From: Chara braunii
Lineage: Eukaryota > Streptophyta > Charophyceae > Charales > Characeae
Reading direction: 5' to 3'
Length of the DNA stretch: 25,659 nucleotides
NCBI GenBank assembly: GCA_003427395.1
Contig: BFEA01000163.1
Span: 266,896 to 292,554 of the forward strand
Part shown: positions 1 through 9,830 of the stretch, one piece after another
Position numbering within the stretch: position 1 is the stretch's first letter
Layout of the letters: every line of letters begins with the position of its first letter
Program-made: the position numbers and the translations under genes
The notes under the pieces: generated by a model
The model's input: the letters and a program-made list of their open reading frames with translations, nothing else
Databases searched by the model: none
Told to the model about the DNA's origin: nothing

Positions 1-59
<59 letters not shown>
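1..59. repeat. (CA)n microsatellite
   Basis: About 29 CA units run from the window edge. On the receptor gene strand this reads as a (TG)n tract starting about 100 bases after the stop codon, so it may lie in the 3' UTR or just beyond it. Confidence 0.97.
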
Positions 60-61
<2 letters not shown>

Positions 62-160
62 GAGAGAAACAAACAAAATGAAAAAAAAGAGGAGGAACGA
101 AAGTTTAAAGAAGAGCCGACCAGGCTTCGTCCAACCTACCCATAAACAAGCTGCCTCAGC

Positions 161-2965
161 TCAGAGACCAAGTAAGGCACAGATACGCTTGCCAAGATCA
201 TGGCGGGAGATGGGTTTGGTGATCACGTCTGCCATCCCGAGGCTCAAGCAACGGGCCTTTGTTTCTCGTTCTGGTAAGGCAGTGAATGCCACGATCAGAG
301 GCCGTTCACGAGATGGAAACGTGTCACGGAGTTGCAGAGCGACTTCGAAGCCATCCATCTCTGGCATGCACAGATCTAGCAGAAGCAGATGATAGCCATG
401 GCCATGCCTTTGCAGACGCCCGACGCATTCATTTCCTGAGCAGACTGTGTCGACTTCACATCCTAGTGACTTAACGAGACCCTTAGCGATCATCCTGTTG
501 ACCGCATTGTCATCACACACAAGGACCCTGACACCATGCAATCGATGCATTAAGTCACATTCTGATTTCGTGCGGCCCAATCCCCGGTTCAAAAGCGCTT
601 TCTCGGAGTCGCTGTTGCTGCGGCCGGTTTCTGACCCTCCTAGCAGAACACTGAATGTCACAGTGGTTCCCAAGCCAACCCCGTCACTTTGGATGGTGAT
701 TCCGCCCCAATGCATGTCACAAAGGCGCTTGCAGATTGACAACCCTAGTCCTATTCCTGCCGTAGCAGAGCGCTTGTTGTCTGTTAGCGCCTCCACTTCC
801 ACATACTTCTTGAAGATGTGCGGCAACTCAGACGGGTCCAAGCCAACACCGTTATCCCGAATCTGCACGGAGAGCTGGATTGGACCACCTCTCTGCACAG
901 CTGTCTGCAGCTCTGGGTCTGTAGCCTCTCCTCCTCTGTGGAAATGCCATGGACTGAATCTAGAAATATTGTTCCCTGAGATCTTGTGTTCCACAATAAC
1001 ATCTTCACATGGACCGGACATGGCGGCATTAGCGATCGAGGCAAGGACATCCTGCTGCTGGTGTTCTTTTCTATCGTCCTCTTCTTCATCCTGGAAATCC
1101 AAAGCTTCGCCTTGCAATTCCAAGCCTGATAACTTGATGAGCGACACACATAACACAACTCGTCCGTTCTCTGCGAACTTGCAGGCATTGTCCACCAGGT
1201 GCCTGAAGATCTGAATGATGCGAAGTCGATCCCCTACCACGATTCCCGAAACGTCATCCCCAACCAACCAACCGATGGTCACATGTTTGTCCTTGCCTAG
1301 AGGCTTCACCTGTGCCTTCACATCAACCAACAACTCCTCAAAGTCGAAAGGCCGAATGTGAAGGCCAAGCATTCCATGGCACAGCAGAGAAAAATCCAAA
1401 ACCTTATCCGCGACACTGTAGAGAGACTTGGAGCTCTTGGCCACAGCTCTCACCAGCGTCTTGACCTCCGGTATAAGATCGACTTCTTCCTCGAGAAAGG
1501 ACAGAACGTTGGTGATTGCGTGGAGAGGTGTCCTCAGCTCATGATTCATCACGCTGATGAAGTCGTTGTGTGCATCGATGACCGCCTTCGTCTCTCTTTG
1601 AGTTTTATGCAGTGCATGCCATGTCTCTGCCAGCTGCTGCAAGTTTTGTTCACACAGCTCCAGTTTGGCAGCATGCGAAAGGGCAACGCCCAGCCGGTCT
1701 GCCACCATCTCGATCATCAACAGTCCGTGCGTTTTCCAACACTGCACGCGTTCTCCGGGTAACAGAAGCACCAAGATACCTTTCGGGGAGTCCATGGGTT
1801 CACCATAGCTGCTCCCACTATTTGTTGAATCTGCCACAGCAGGCCCCGCTTCCAATTCCTCTTCACCTTGCGCCCGATGCAAGACGGCTTCACACGCACT
1901 ATCGGCATCCGTCTTCTCCACATTGTCAAATACAGAGGACATTGGGAGGTCGTTGCCAACTGGAACATGCAAAGGCATGGCGACTATCGTATCTTTCTCA
2001 CTCATCCGGTGGTGACAACCCGTTAGGACATCTCCTATAGCTGCACTCTCCCGGACTGCGATCACTCTCGGCCCGTCAGTGGCTACCATGACTTTCTGAA
2101 CCACATCATCTGATAAACTAACCCCGGGTTTGAGGGGCTTGTGGACACCATCAAACTTTGTATTCGCTGCATGCGTCATGAAGAGATCGTTGCTTCCTGG
2201 GGATGGCATCAAGACCATACATTCAGTGAGAGAGAGTGCTTTCGTGAGCTCGGTCAACGTGGTGTCAATGATGATGTCCCGGTCAAGGGAGTGGCTGATG
2301 TGTTCGGTTAGTATCCTCAGAATGCGGGCCAATTCTGCCTCCACTCGCGCAAGCTCCACCTCAGTGTTCAGGTTGCTTGTGGTGTTTCTCAGAAAAACCT
2401 CTTGTATTTTCATATACAACAATGACGGAGCGGCGAAAACGACCACCACAGCTGTGAGCATCGACACCGCTGCGCTTGTGGCCTTGACCACTGTAGCTGC
2501 AAACCGCAGCAATGGCGAATGATCTTCGTACGTCCAGGCGGCGATGAAGTGGGTCATCCCGCAAAGCACGATGAAACTGGCAAATAACCAGAGAAGGACG
2601 CGGGCAGTGACCGGCAAGGTGGGCGCCTTCAAGTAGAAATAGATTAGCTCAACAGGAATGGAAAAATAGGCCAGGGCTATGATCAAATCGGCAAGGAGCT
2701 GCACTGTGGCCACCGAAGTAGGCGGTGCCGCCGCTGCTTCGCATGGCTTCTTGAAGGACACAAAATGCACGAAACCTCGATGAGCCAGCCTATGACTGAA
2801 GGCATTTTTGAATATAGCCGTGCCTACCGCTACAGCAACAAATGAAGTCGTCACACTCATCAACAACACGACAAAGAACTTCCTTTGTGTCAAGGTTCCG
2901 CGGAAAGGATCTCTTGATAGACCATGTCCACCAATCAACACATGCCTTCTCCTCAGAAAAGACAT
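161..2965 (-). CDS. Ethylene-receptor-like hybrid histidine kinase (ETR/ERS family)
   Basis: This is a 934-residue uninterrupted ORF for a membrane-bound ethylene receptor. In land plants such receptors sit in the ER and signal through CTR1 and EIN2. Residues 1-88 carry an extra hydrophobic segment (about 29-52) and Cys75, which lies about where the ETR1 dimer cysteines lie. Three membrane segments follow (about 89-110, 121-143, 157-182). They keep the ethylene/copper-site residues Asp93, Tyr100, Pro104, Cys135 and His139 (FIVLCGMTHF). A GAF-like region (about 226-430) has a low-complexity insert near 335-392. The kinase keeps the H box (His475 in MNHELRTP), N box (Asn593), DNGVG (704-708) and GIGLG (737-741). 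The receiver (about 812-932) keeps Asp818/819, phospho-acceptor Asp864, Thr895 and Lys917. An acidic, low-complexity insert of roughly 60-80 residues separates the N and G1 boxes. I chose the first Met of the frame; a downstream Met is possible. Family assignment is firm; actual ethylene binding is inferred. Confidence 0.93.
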   Translation of the reverse strand: MSFLRRRHVLIGGHGLSRDPFRGTLTQRKFFVVLLMSVTTSFVAVAVGTAIFKNAFSHRLAHRGFVHFVSFKKPCEAAAAPPTSVATVQLLADLIIALAYFSIPVELIYFYLKAPTLPVTARVLLWLFASFIVLCGMTHFIAAWTYEDHSPLLRFAATVVKATSAAVSMLTAVVVVFAAPSLLYMKIQEVFLRNTTSNLNTEVELARVEAELARILRILTEHISHSLDRDIIIDTTLTELTKALSLTECMVLMPSPGSNDLFMTHAANTKFDGVHKPLKPGVSLSDDVVQKVMVATDGPRVIAVRESAAIGDVLTGCHHRMSEKDTIVAMPLHVPVGNDLPMSSVFDNVEKTDADSACEAVLHRAQGEEELEAGPAVADSTNSGSSYGEPMDSPKGILVLLLPGERVQCWKTHGLLMIEMVADRLGVALSHAAKLELCEQNLQQLAETWHALHKTQRETKAVIDAHNDFISVMNHELRTPLHAITNVLSFLEEEVDLIPEVKTLVRAVAKSSKSLYSVADKVLDFSLLCHGMLGLHIRPFDFEELLVDVKAQVKPLGKDKHVTIGWLVGDDVSGIVVGDRLRIIQIFRHLVDNACKFAENGRVVLCVSLIKLSGLELQGEALDFQDEEEDDRKEHQQQDVLASIANAAMSGPCEDVIVEHKISGNNISRFSPWHFHRGGEATDPELQTAVQRGGPIQLSVQIRDNGVGLDPSELPHIFKKYVEVEALTDNKRSATAGIGLGLSICKRLCDMHWGGITIQSDGVGLGTTVTFSVLLGGSETGRSNSDSEKALLNRGLGRTKSECDLMHRLHGVRVLVCDDNAVNRMIAKGLVKSLGCEVDTVCSGNECVGRLQRHGHGYHLLLLDLCMPEMDGFEVALQLRDTFPSRERPLIVAFTALPERETKARCLSLGMADVITKPISRHDLGKRICALLGL

Positions 2966-4172
2966 GCTTGATTGCGTGGAAGTTACTGCCTACTATGCTA
3001 CCAGCGTGCACGCAGAGGAGAGGAGACAATCTAGTTGACCCTGAACCCTCCTCAATCTATCTACAGATACAAGATGACTTCAAACTTCGAACGAGGAAGA
3101 AAGACTCTGCGGATGTGCTGCTGATGCTGTGCACATGCCTGGCCAGGTGTCCGAGTCTTACTGCAAAGCTCAGAGGCCAGATCAACCCCAAAAAATCCTT
3201 GCCGGGCAAAATTGCAACGTCCCTTACCACAGATGCCTGCACAGCGGATGTGAGACGGCAAACATTCGCCAGGCCAGTGCCTTCAGAATTGCGCCGTGAA
3301 TTTTGAAAAAGAAAGAATTTTGAACAAAAACTTGAAAAAAGAGAGTGCAGATACGCCAGAGATATACAGCACCAGCACAGCAGGCCGCCTTTTCTCTTCG
3401 TTAACGAAAGAGGCTCGGAGCCTTGAAGATGTCTCAATCTCTCAATCTGTGCTATACGTCTTGACCCAGCGAGTTTCCGTGGGTTGCTCGCCACCTGGCT
3501 TAATCTGGACTTTAGAAGTTTAGAGTGAAAATGGAACCCTCAACTCCTCCCACCAAGTTCTTAGACAAAATCGCAGAACGAAGTTGAACCTCGAGTTTGA
3601 ACTAGAAATAAACAGATGCAACCTGGCCCCCAAGGAAGCTTGACTAACATCGAAGATTAGACTCCCTTCGAGCAAAGATGGGACCTTCTTCAAATCTTCT
3701 GTGCTCAGCTCACTCACAACTCTCCTTTGCCTGCCCTTTAGATTTTCTGTGCCGAGTACACTCACAACTCTCGTTTGCCTGCCAGATGCAGGTTAGTATG
3801 GTCGCCGCACGATCAGATGCTTTTCAGTTATGCTGTGGTCTTGAGCAAGAAATAGATGTACATCAGATCCAATGCACCACCAGGTAGGTGATGCACTTCG
3901 ACCCGCAGACGGAACATGACTATGATCCGCAGAGTGAAGATGGAAATCATTACATTGATTCCTTCCTACATGAAATCACAACCTTCATCATTGCATTGCT
4001 GTTCTCCATGAGTTGTTCACCTGCATTACCAGCACACCCAGAAGGTTCATTCAATTTGATCAACCAATACAGTATGATTGGAGCTATGGATGCCCAATCA
4101 TAGGGGCAACCCCTTCATTTCCTACCATTCAATCACAGACACCCTGAAATTGCATTCTCTGTCGGACACTGT
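2966..4172. other. Upstream flank of the receptor gene, no gene recognised
   Basis: No convincing ORF or RNA gene is seen. The interval should hold the receptor promoter and 5' UTR, which read on the minus strand, but I could not place a TATA box or an intron with confidence. It contains one short tandem repeat, listed separately. Confidence 0.5.
3699..3783. repeat. Short tandem duplication, 48-bp period
   Basis: Two copies of a roughly 37-bp segment starting CTGTGC at 3699 and 3747 share CTCACAACTCTC and TTTGCCTGCC, with a few substitutions between them. Confidence 0.75.
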
Positions 4173-4202
4173 TAGAGGGGGATGCTCATATCACCCCCTC
4201 TA
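4173..4202. repeat. Perfect 9-bp inverted repeat (hairpin)
   Basis: TAGAGGGGG (4173-4181) and CCCCCTCTA (4194-4202) are exact reverse complements around a 12-base loop. The purine-rich arm followed by TG on the minus strand resembles a retroelement polypurine tract/LTR boundary, but no matching LTR was found. Confidence 0.7.
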
Positions 4203-5160
4203 GCAGGCCCACATGGTGTTTTCAAACAGATGCAAGGAATATAAGCAAAGCAACTGACAGAAACCAAATTGCATCATCTCATAGTGCCCAGATAGTCAAA
4301 AGCACGAACTGAAAGCAGAAATGCACACAAAATACACCGAGTATGAGCACATCAATGAAGTTAATTGACCATGAAAGCACTATCTCGCAACCATCAGCAA
4401 TGTTCCCCAATGTCGCTCATCTGTTGGCGCTCGGCACCCAGACTACTGACAGACTGCCACCTATCACCCAGACTCCTACTGACCACAACCGGTTCTCTTG
4501 AAGATTAGCAACCAGATGAAGAAGAAGATCCAACTATGGCGGTCTGTTCACCATCACCGGGTATGCTCTCTCTTGCCCTGCACATCCCTCGACACCCACA
4601 TTGTACGCCCCATGCCCAAAAGACCACCCCTCAGCCTCAGCTATGGGGCCTGCTGCCCGGCTATGGTGCAATGCCCTCTGCAGCCCGCTATGGCTGCCTC
4701 CCTCCTCAACCGCACCGCTCGCGCCCTCCACCAGCCAGAAGCACTAAGCGCTCAATGCAGCAGCATCGACGCACTCTAGCTTCCCAGCTAGCAAATGCAA
4801 CTGGCCTCGCCCAACACTCTTTTTGTGCCAACGATGCACGGGCGAGGCAGCTTCAGGAGCGACCTGCCTGTCCCAGCGGCAGCGTGCGGCAGCCTTTCCC
4901 AGCCAGTACCTTTGCACAGGGCCTGTCTGGAATGTGCTCAGGGCCCCATACGGTTGGAGCCTCAACTACCCAGGGAGGCTGCTTCTAGAAACGGCCACGT
5001 TTGTGGCTGAGAGGCTTCGGCCTCCTCGAGAATTCCAGGCCCGTGATTCAGTTGCAACTACCTCGGTCCCCCCATATTCTCAGATTTGGCCGTGAAGTGC
5101 AGGCCCGCCTTCACTGAGGGCGGGCTCAACCAAATTCCTTGGACCTCTTACGGACCTTAC
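4203..5160. other. Unassigned interval, possibly LTR remnant of the minus-strand chromovirus
   Basis: The ORFs here are short and low-complexity and I assign no protein. The interval lies just downstream of the chromovirus stop codon and its PPT-like tract, where the 3' LTR would be expected. A short hairpin, GCCCGCC ... GGCGGGC, occurs near 5103-5126. LTR identity is inference from position only. Confidence 0.3.
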
Positions 5161-5170
5161 ACTTTGCACT

Positions 5171-5180
5171 ACCCCCTCTG
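5171..5180 (-). other. Possible polypurine tract of the chromovirus
   Basis: On the minus strand CAGAGGGGGT lies about 30 bases after the pol stop codon and is followed by TG about 3 bases later. That is where a PPT and 3' LTR start would be expected. No second LTR was found to confirm it. Confidence 0.35.
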
Positions 5181-5206
5181 CTTCGAAAGTCCTCTGAGAA
5201 AGCCTT

Positions 5207-5672
5207 CAACTTGCTTGCTGCTTTGCTTTCAACTCCTCATACCTTGAGATTACTTGAGGTGCTGTCTGCATCAGCTCTTCCCTTGTGAACCACCAGTCTT
5301 CTGTAGGGTCTGTATGGTGCCTGAACCATACTCTGTACTATATTCTTGGCCTTGGAGGTCTTCCTCTGTCAGTAGGCTTCGGTACAGGCATAACCTTGTG
5401 CTCAACAATCCGGTCGATGTCGACATAGCCATCCATGGTTGGGGGCAGCAGACCTTCTTGAGGGATACTTGCCGGTTTCTGAAAAAGGTAGGAGTTTGGA
5501 GGAGTGAAAGACAGAGTAGGTGCGAAGATGAGGCGGAACGCTGATTGCATAGGACAGTCAGTCCGGGTTCAGAACCTACAATGTCAGGAACCTCCCATGG
5601 TCCAAAGTACTGAGGCATCAGTTTACGAGAGATGTCCATCTCCTGCATGAACTCAGATGATTTTACCCACAC
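5207..5672 (-). pseudogene. Integrase C-terminal region plus chromodomain
   Basis: The upstream part reads KLMPQYFGPWEV, the usual gypsy integrase C-terminal GPWE-like motif. After a frame change it reads DGYVDIDRIVEHKV, then YRVWFRHH and EDWWFTREEL, matching the chromodomain layout (xVExIL, YLVKW, WE). Chromodomains in chromoviruses are thought to direct integration to marked chromatin. One in-frame stop precedes YRVW. Decayed, but clearly recognisable in two frames. Confidence 0.75.
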
Positions 5673-6530
5673 ACGATCCCCAAATGAAACTTACTCCCTG
5701 TGTCGGTCCTCCGATGCTTGTTATCAGATGCAATCATTGCAATCTGAGATCTCTGAACGTGTTCGGAGGCCTGCTGCAGCATCCTATTGTAGTCTATCCC
5801 GAATTCGATACTACTTGGCGCAGTTGTTGGCCGAACATCAGGAAGGAGAAAGTCTAGGGGTGTCCTATGCTTCCATCCCAAATGCAGTTGACTCGGAGCC
5901 TGGCCTGTCGTGCTATGTATTACGTTGTTGTACAGGCTGGCAACCAGTGGCAGTTTCTCGTCCCAGTCATCTTGGCTGGGCTCAATATAGTGACGCAACA
6001 GATGCTGCACTACTCTGTCCATCTGTTCTGCCTGGCCATTAGCTTCCGGGTGGTTCGCAGACATCATCTGCAACTGGGATCCCATCTGCTCTGCGGGTTT
6101 CTTCCATAACTTGCTCATAAATCTGACATCTCGGTCGCTGACTATAGACATAGGTAGACCGAAATACCGTACCCAGTGTTCCATCATCCATGAACATCCG
6201 GATGCCAAGATCTATGTTTGCTGTCTCCGACAGTGCTACCAACCTAGCATATTTGGAGAACTTGTCCACAATCACGAAAATGTGCCTCTTGCCAGACTTG
6301 CTGGTCACCAGCCTATCCATGAAGTCCATGGACAGGCTGTCGCGGACCGGCCGGAATGGGCAAAGGCTTAACAAACCCTAGAGGAGCCCGAGTCCTTGGT
6401 TTGTCTCCTTGACAAACCTGCACGTTTCTACGCACAGCTTGGCACCAGCATGTTAGGCCAGGTTAGCAGAAGTCTTCCTGTAGCCAAAATAACCAGTAGT
6501 GTCGTGACACTCCCCTAAAATTAAACTACG
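5663..6530 (-). pseudogene. Ty3/gypsy integrase: zinc finger and catalytic core, frameshifted
   Basis: The zinc-binding region is near 6390-6530, with HDTTGYFGYRKTSANL-like sequence and degraded cysteines. The core starts at SMDFMDRLV (first Asp) and continues as HIFVIVDKFSKYA. A frameshift near 6200 moves it to a second ORF containing YFGLPMSIVSDRDVRF (second Asp) and HPEANGQAEQMDRV (Glu). The DDE triad is therefore present but split over two frames. Confidence 0.85.
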
Positions 6531-6739
6531 TAAAGAACTCAGTACTTGGAATTAGTCTTTTGAGCCCAGCCTTCTCAAGAAGGAGTAAGCCATCAACCAC
6601 CACGAGTTCGGCAGACGTCGCCTTATCTTCGGCCTCTAGCCTGCTTATGATCTCTGACATGAACCTGTCTATCTTGTAGGCTTCCACCAGCTGTCAAGTG
6701 ATATTGTCAGATGACCCAAATTCAGTTATCAATGCGCCT

Positions 6740-6975
6740 AAATAATCTGCTGCACGAGTCTACGAGACAAGGCATCAACAACCTTGTTGTATTCTCCTGG
6801 AAGATGCTCGAGGCTGAAGTCATACACGTCTATGACTTGTATCCACCTCTTCAAGGCATCGGAGAGAGAGGACCGCGTCTTGATCTAGTGGAGTGTCTCA
6901 TGGTCAGACTGATTACAAAATGTGTGCCAACACTGCCAAGGAGTGCTTCTGGTGTGTTAGTGCCTTGTACAGTGC
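6740..6975 (-). pseudogene. RNase H C-terminal part of the chromovirus
   Basis: On the minus strand SDHETLH, then a stop, then IKTRSSLSDALKRWIQ, DFSLEHLPGEYNKVVDALSRR can be read. This is the typical end of a gypsy RNase H domain (TDHxxLxxL ... GxxNxxADALSR). A TAG interrupts it. The N-terminal half, toward 7300, is too degraded to delimit. Confidence 0.75.
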
Positions 6976-7300
6976 ATATAGCTCCTTCTCATAGGTAGGT
7001 GCTGCTAACTTTTTTTCGAGGGTATCTTCTTGTTCATGTTCTCGATGGGCCTCCACTTCTTTCCTCCCTGCTGTTGCAGAACCTCGCCAATGCCATATCG
7101 ACTACTGTCTTCACCCGAATAGAACGCCTGGTCATTATAGCTGTATTTGGCACAACTTTCAGCCCAAATACGACAATAATTACCGGATGTTCTATTCGGG
7201 TGACGACGGTAGTGTCGATTGTCACAACAAACGGCTTGTCAGGATCTGGGATTTTTAGGACTTCATGACGAGTGAGAATATGCTTCAGTTTCCTAAAAGC

Positions 7301-7910
7301 CTACTCACATTCCCCTGTCCATTCCCATGGGGTGTCAAGGCGGGTTAAATCGGTCAAGAGGCTAGCAACCATACTATAGTTCTTTACAAACGGGTGGTAG
7401 TGAGCCGTCATCCCCAAAACATATCGGACCTCAGTCACAAACTGGGGTCGTGGCCAGTCAAGTATGCTAGCCACCTTTGCATCTCCGTGCCTCAATCTGT
7501 CCTCAAAGATTTCATGACCCAGCTATAAGATCCTGATGCGACCAAATCCGTATGTCTCCCAATTTATCTTATACTGGTGTTTATGGAGGAGACCTGAAAC
7601 AATGTCCAAGTGCTCTGCGTACTCCTCTATAGTCTTACTGAAGACAAGGATGTCATCGAGGTACACGAAAATTATCTTGTCCAGGCAATTGTGAAAAACT
7701 TTGTTCATGGCGTGCTGGAATGTATTGGGTGCGTTTCAGAGACCGAAAGACATCACTACAAACCTGTACAGACCCTACCTTACCTGAAAGGCGGTTTTGT
7801 GCCGATCCTTAGGTATAATCTGTATTTCATGGTACTCGGACTTCAAATCTATCTTGCTGAAGTATGCACTCTATCCAAGAGGTTGTCAATGCGTGGTGGA
7901 TTTGAGTCTT
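7301..7910 (-). pseudogene. Reverse transcriptase palm/thumb of the chromovirus
   Basis: PRIDNLLDRVHTSARDLKS and HEIQIIPKDRHKTAF read on the minus strand from 7907. NTFQHAMNKVFHNCLDKIIFVYLDDILVFSKT-like sequence follows, with the YLDD catalytic box at 7652-7663. The connector YHPFVKNYSMVASLLTDLTR ends near 7320. The frame changes near 7520 and 7730. The fingers domain upstream of PRID is missing. Confidence 0.85.
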
Positions 7911-9100
7911 AAGCGAACGGACGATGGATCTGGCATTGTTGATTTCTTGGGCTGTATTGTGAAAAGCCTCGGTAGCTACCCATATCTGGGTTGCGTTCAA
8001 ATGACAAGGAACGAGCGCAGTATCTAGTGTGAGGGTGAGTTGGAAATCAAGAACGGACGGTCCTTTCTATCGTGGGGAAGCAAACAACAGAAGAGCAGCT
8101 ATCTGCATCGGATTGACCAAAACACGTCTATTCGCAGTGAGATCCCAAGTAGGGTGTTGTCCTTGAAACGGGAGCTAGATTGCCCGATGGACTTCTTTGG
8201 AAGAGTCCTGCGAAGGTTTGCCTTTCAGAGGGATGAGGTCTGGAAACAGAAGCTCAGTTTGATGGAGTGAAGAACGTCCACTTTGCATGTTTAGACAGCA
8301 TTTGGTATCTAGTTTGGGAATGGTTTTTAGTTTCTTAGCTTAGAGCACGACGCATGATAAGGTACGACTTTGGTTTGGCCTGTCATGTTCGGACATGGTT
8401 CTTTTGTAGATTTCTGTGGGTATTGTCTGGTTACTATAGGTATGTTCTGACAGGGTTTTTTTGGTGATTTCTGTGTGTACTGTCTGATTACTATAGTTAG
8501 GACGGGTACGAGTGAAGGGTACCCCTACCGGCCCCTACAGGACCTGGTAATGGTGACCATGCTCTGCGTGTCCCACTGGTTGCAATGGTTGTTACGTCTG
8601 GTCATTCAGTCCGTATAAGAATAGTTAGTACAATCTGTTCGATCTCTTACGGGGGTCTGTTATCAGTAGCGTCGACATAATTCCGGAATGTTGGCGACTA
8701 CGGTGGCGGACGTTGGGTCTGCGGTATGAACGGTGGATCTTGGGAGTGGTGGAACGATGTTTGCACCTGTAATATCATACGATTGTAACTGTTAACGCAT
8801 CTTCTTTGAATTTGTGTTGACGAACTCTGCTTTTTGTGAGTTTTCTCCGTGACCATACTGACCATAATGAATGTCTGTAGGATCATGGATAGAGAGAGAG
8901 TTCGTCCCTTTGTGTCTTTTGGTAGATTTCAATTGCCTATTTTTCTCCTTTTCTTCAGAAATAGCAAGACTGTTGATAGGAACATGGGACACTGGACCCG
9001 GTTTCCAGTTAGCCTCTCTGAGGCTTGGTTCCTCTGCCCGGGTTGAGATGTGGAGGGATTCCCGGCCTCCTTTTGCCTTTATAATGAAATTATGCTATTT
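7911..9100. other. Unassigned 1.2-kb interval
   Basis: The RT homology stops sharply at about 7910. ORFs up to 76 codons occur (for example 8040-8270, plus) but have no recognisable domain. No RNA gene or repeat pair is evident. Confidence 0.5.
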
Positions 9101-9103
9101 CTC

Positions 9104-9131
9104 AAAAAAAAAAAAAAAAAAAAAAAAAAAA
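9104..9131 (+). repeat. Poly(A) tract, 28 bases
   Basis: An uninterrupted run of A directly abuts a 5'-truncated U6 sequence. This suggests the tail of one retroposed segment joined to another. Confidence 0.95.
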
Positions 9132-9135
9132 CCCG

Positions 9136-9205
9136 ACCGAGAAGCTTAGCATGGCCCCCACGCAAGGACGACACGCGTAAATTGAAAAAATTGGTCTAAA
9201 TTTTT
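9136..9205 (+). pseudogene. U6 snRNA fragment (5'-truncated pseudogene)
   Basis: GAGAAG, TTAGCATGGCCCC, ACGCAAGGACGACACGC and GGTCTAAATTTTT follow the order of the 3' two thirds of U6, including the AGC triad region and the 3' oligo(T). The 5' stem and most of the ACAGAGA box are missing, and several positions differ. It directly follows a poly(A) tract, so it is a retroposed or chimeric copy, not a gene. Confidence 0.85.
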
Positions 9206-9279
9206 GGGGTTGCAAAAATAATAAAGCTAGTGGGACTTGGTTGACTCTCCCCTTTTTCCCCTTTTTTTCTGAAGATATC

Positions 9280-9390
9280 ACCATCGAACTGACCGGTCCA
9301 AGGTAATTCACAGTGATTCTGTTCTGTTCATCTGAATGGGATTCGAACTTATTCCGTCTCTCAACAGACTGTTCATGTGATGAGTGAAAA
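9280..9390 (-). mobile_element. tRNA-related SINE, degenerate copy C
   Basis: The minus strand holds a weak tRNA-like head with the GTTCGAATCC-type B box reduced to AAGTTCGAATCCC. A body ending TGAATTACCTTGGACCGGTC and an A/G-rich tail follow. The body matches copies A and B at 10.4-10.7 kb. The A box is no longer clear. Confidence 0.65.
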
Positions 9391-9400
9391 CCGACTCTGG

Positions 9401-9418
9401 ACGTGACTGCAGTCACGT
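9401..9418. repeat. 18-bp perfect palindrome
   Basis: ACGTGACTGCAGTCACGT is its own reverse complement. It has no known role here. Confidence 0.85.
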
Positions 9419-9504
9419 GCATCCTGTTTTTTTGGCTGTAATTGCAGTCAGATGCATTCTGGAAAGTGCTACCTAGTGCGAGTACGCCCTCAGACGTGCG
9501 CACA

Positions 9505-9830
9505 ACCGTGTAGACCAGACGCTGCCCCGCGGCGCACGCTGTGTGAGAACCAACCTCCCACTGCAGAAGTAACTCTCCAAAAAAAAAAGATTCTACAATA
9601 AGCAACCGATAGGTAATCATCGCAGAGCTATGACGATAGCCTCCGCCCTCGACGCAAGATAAGAAGAAAGTAACCCGTGTAGACCCAGGGGGGACGCCGC
9701 GTGAAAACCAATCTCGAAGGAAGTAATTCTCCGAGAGATACAGCAGTAATTAGGACCCGACGAGGAGTAATCTATGACCATCGCCTCGGAGTCCGCCCTC
9801 GCCGCAAGATAAGAAGAAGCTCACCCGTAG
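9505..9830. repeat. Diverged tandem duplication, period about 150-170 bp
   Basis: Two consecutive copies start ACCGTGTAGACC (9505) and ACCCGTGTAGACCC (9673). They share GAGAACCAACCTC/GAAAACCAATCTC, AAGTAACTCTCC/AAGTAATTCTCC and CGCAAGATAAGAAGAA; a third unit begins at about 9822. No coding potential is evident. Confidence 0.75.

Larger units (their letters stand above)
5207..7910 (-). mobile_element. Degenerate Ty3/gypsy chromovirus, 5'-truncated
   Basis: Read on the minus strand, the order is RT (from about 7907), RNase H, integrase zinc finger, integrase core, GPWE-type C-terminal region and chromodomain, ending at a stop near 5207. That pol order with a C-terminal chromodomain defines plant chromoviruses. 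Stops and frameshifts interrupt it several times (for example near 6200, 5550 and 5345), so it is not expected to be active. Gag, protease and the RT fingers are absent: recognisable RT begins abruptly at PRIDNLLDRV. No 5' LTR was found. Confidence 0.88.

Noticed and set aside
447-1214. 255-codon plus-strand ORF within the receptor gene
   Set aside because: It is antisense to a clearly conserved kinase and receiver coding sequence and has no domain of its own.
4173-4202. LTR boundary with polypurine tract
   Set aside because: The hairpin arm resembles a PPT followed by TG, but no second copy of the supposed LTR was found; it is kept only as a hairpin.
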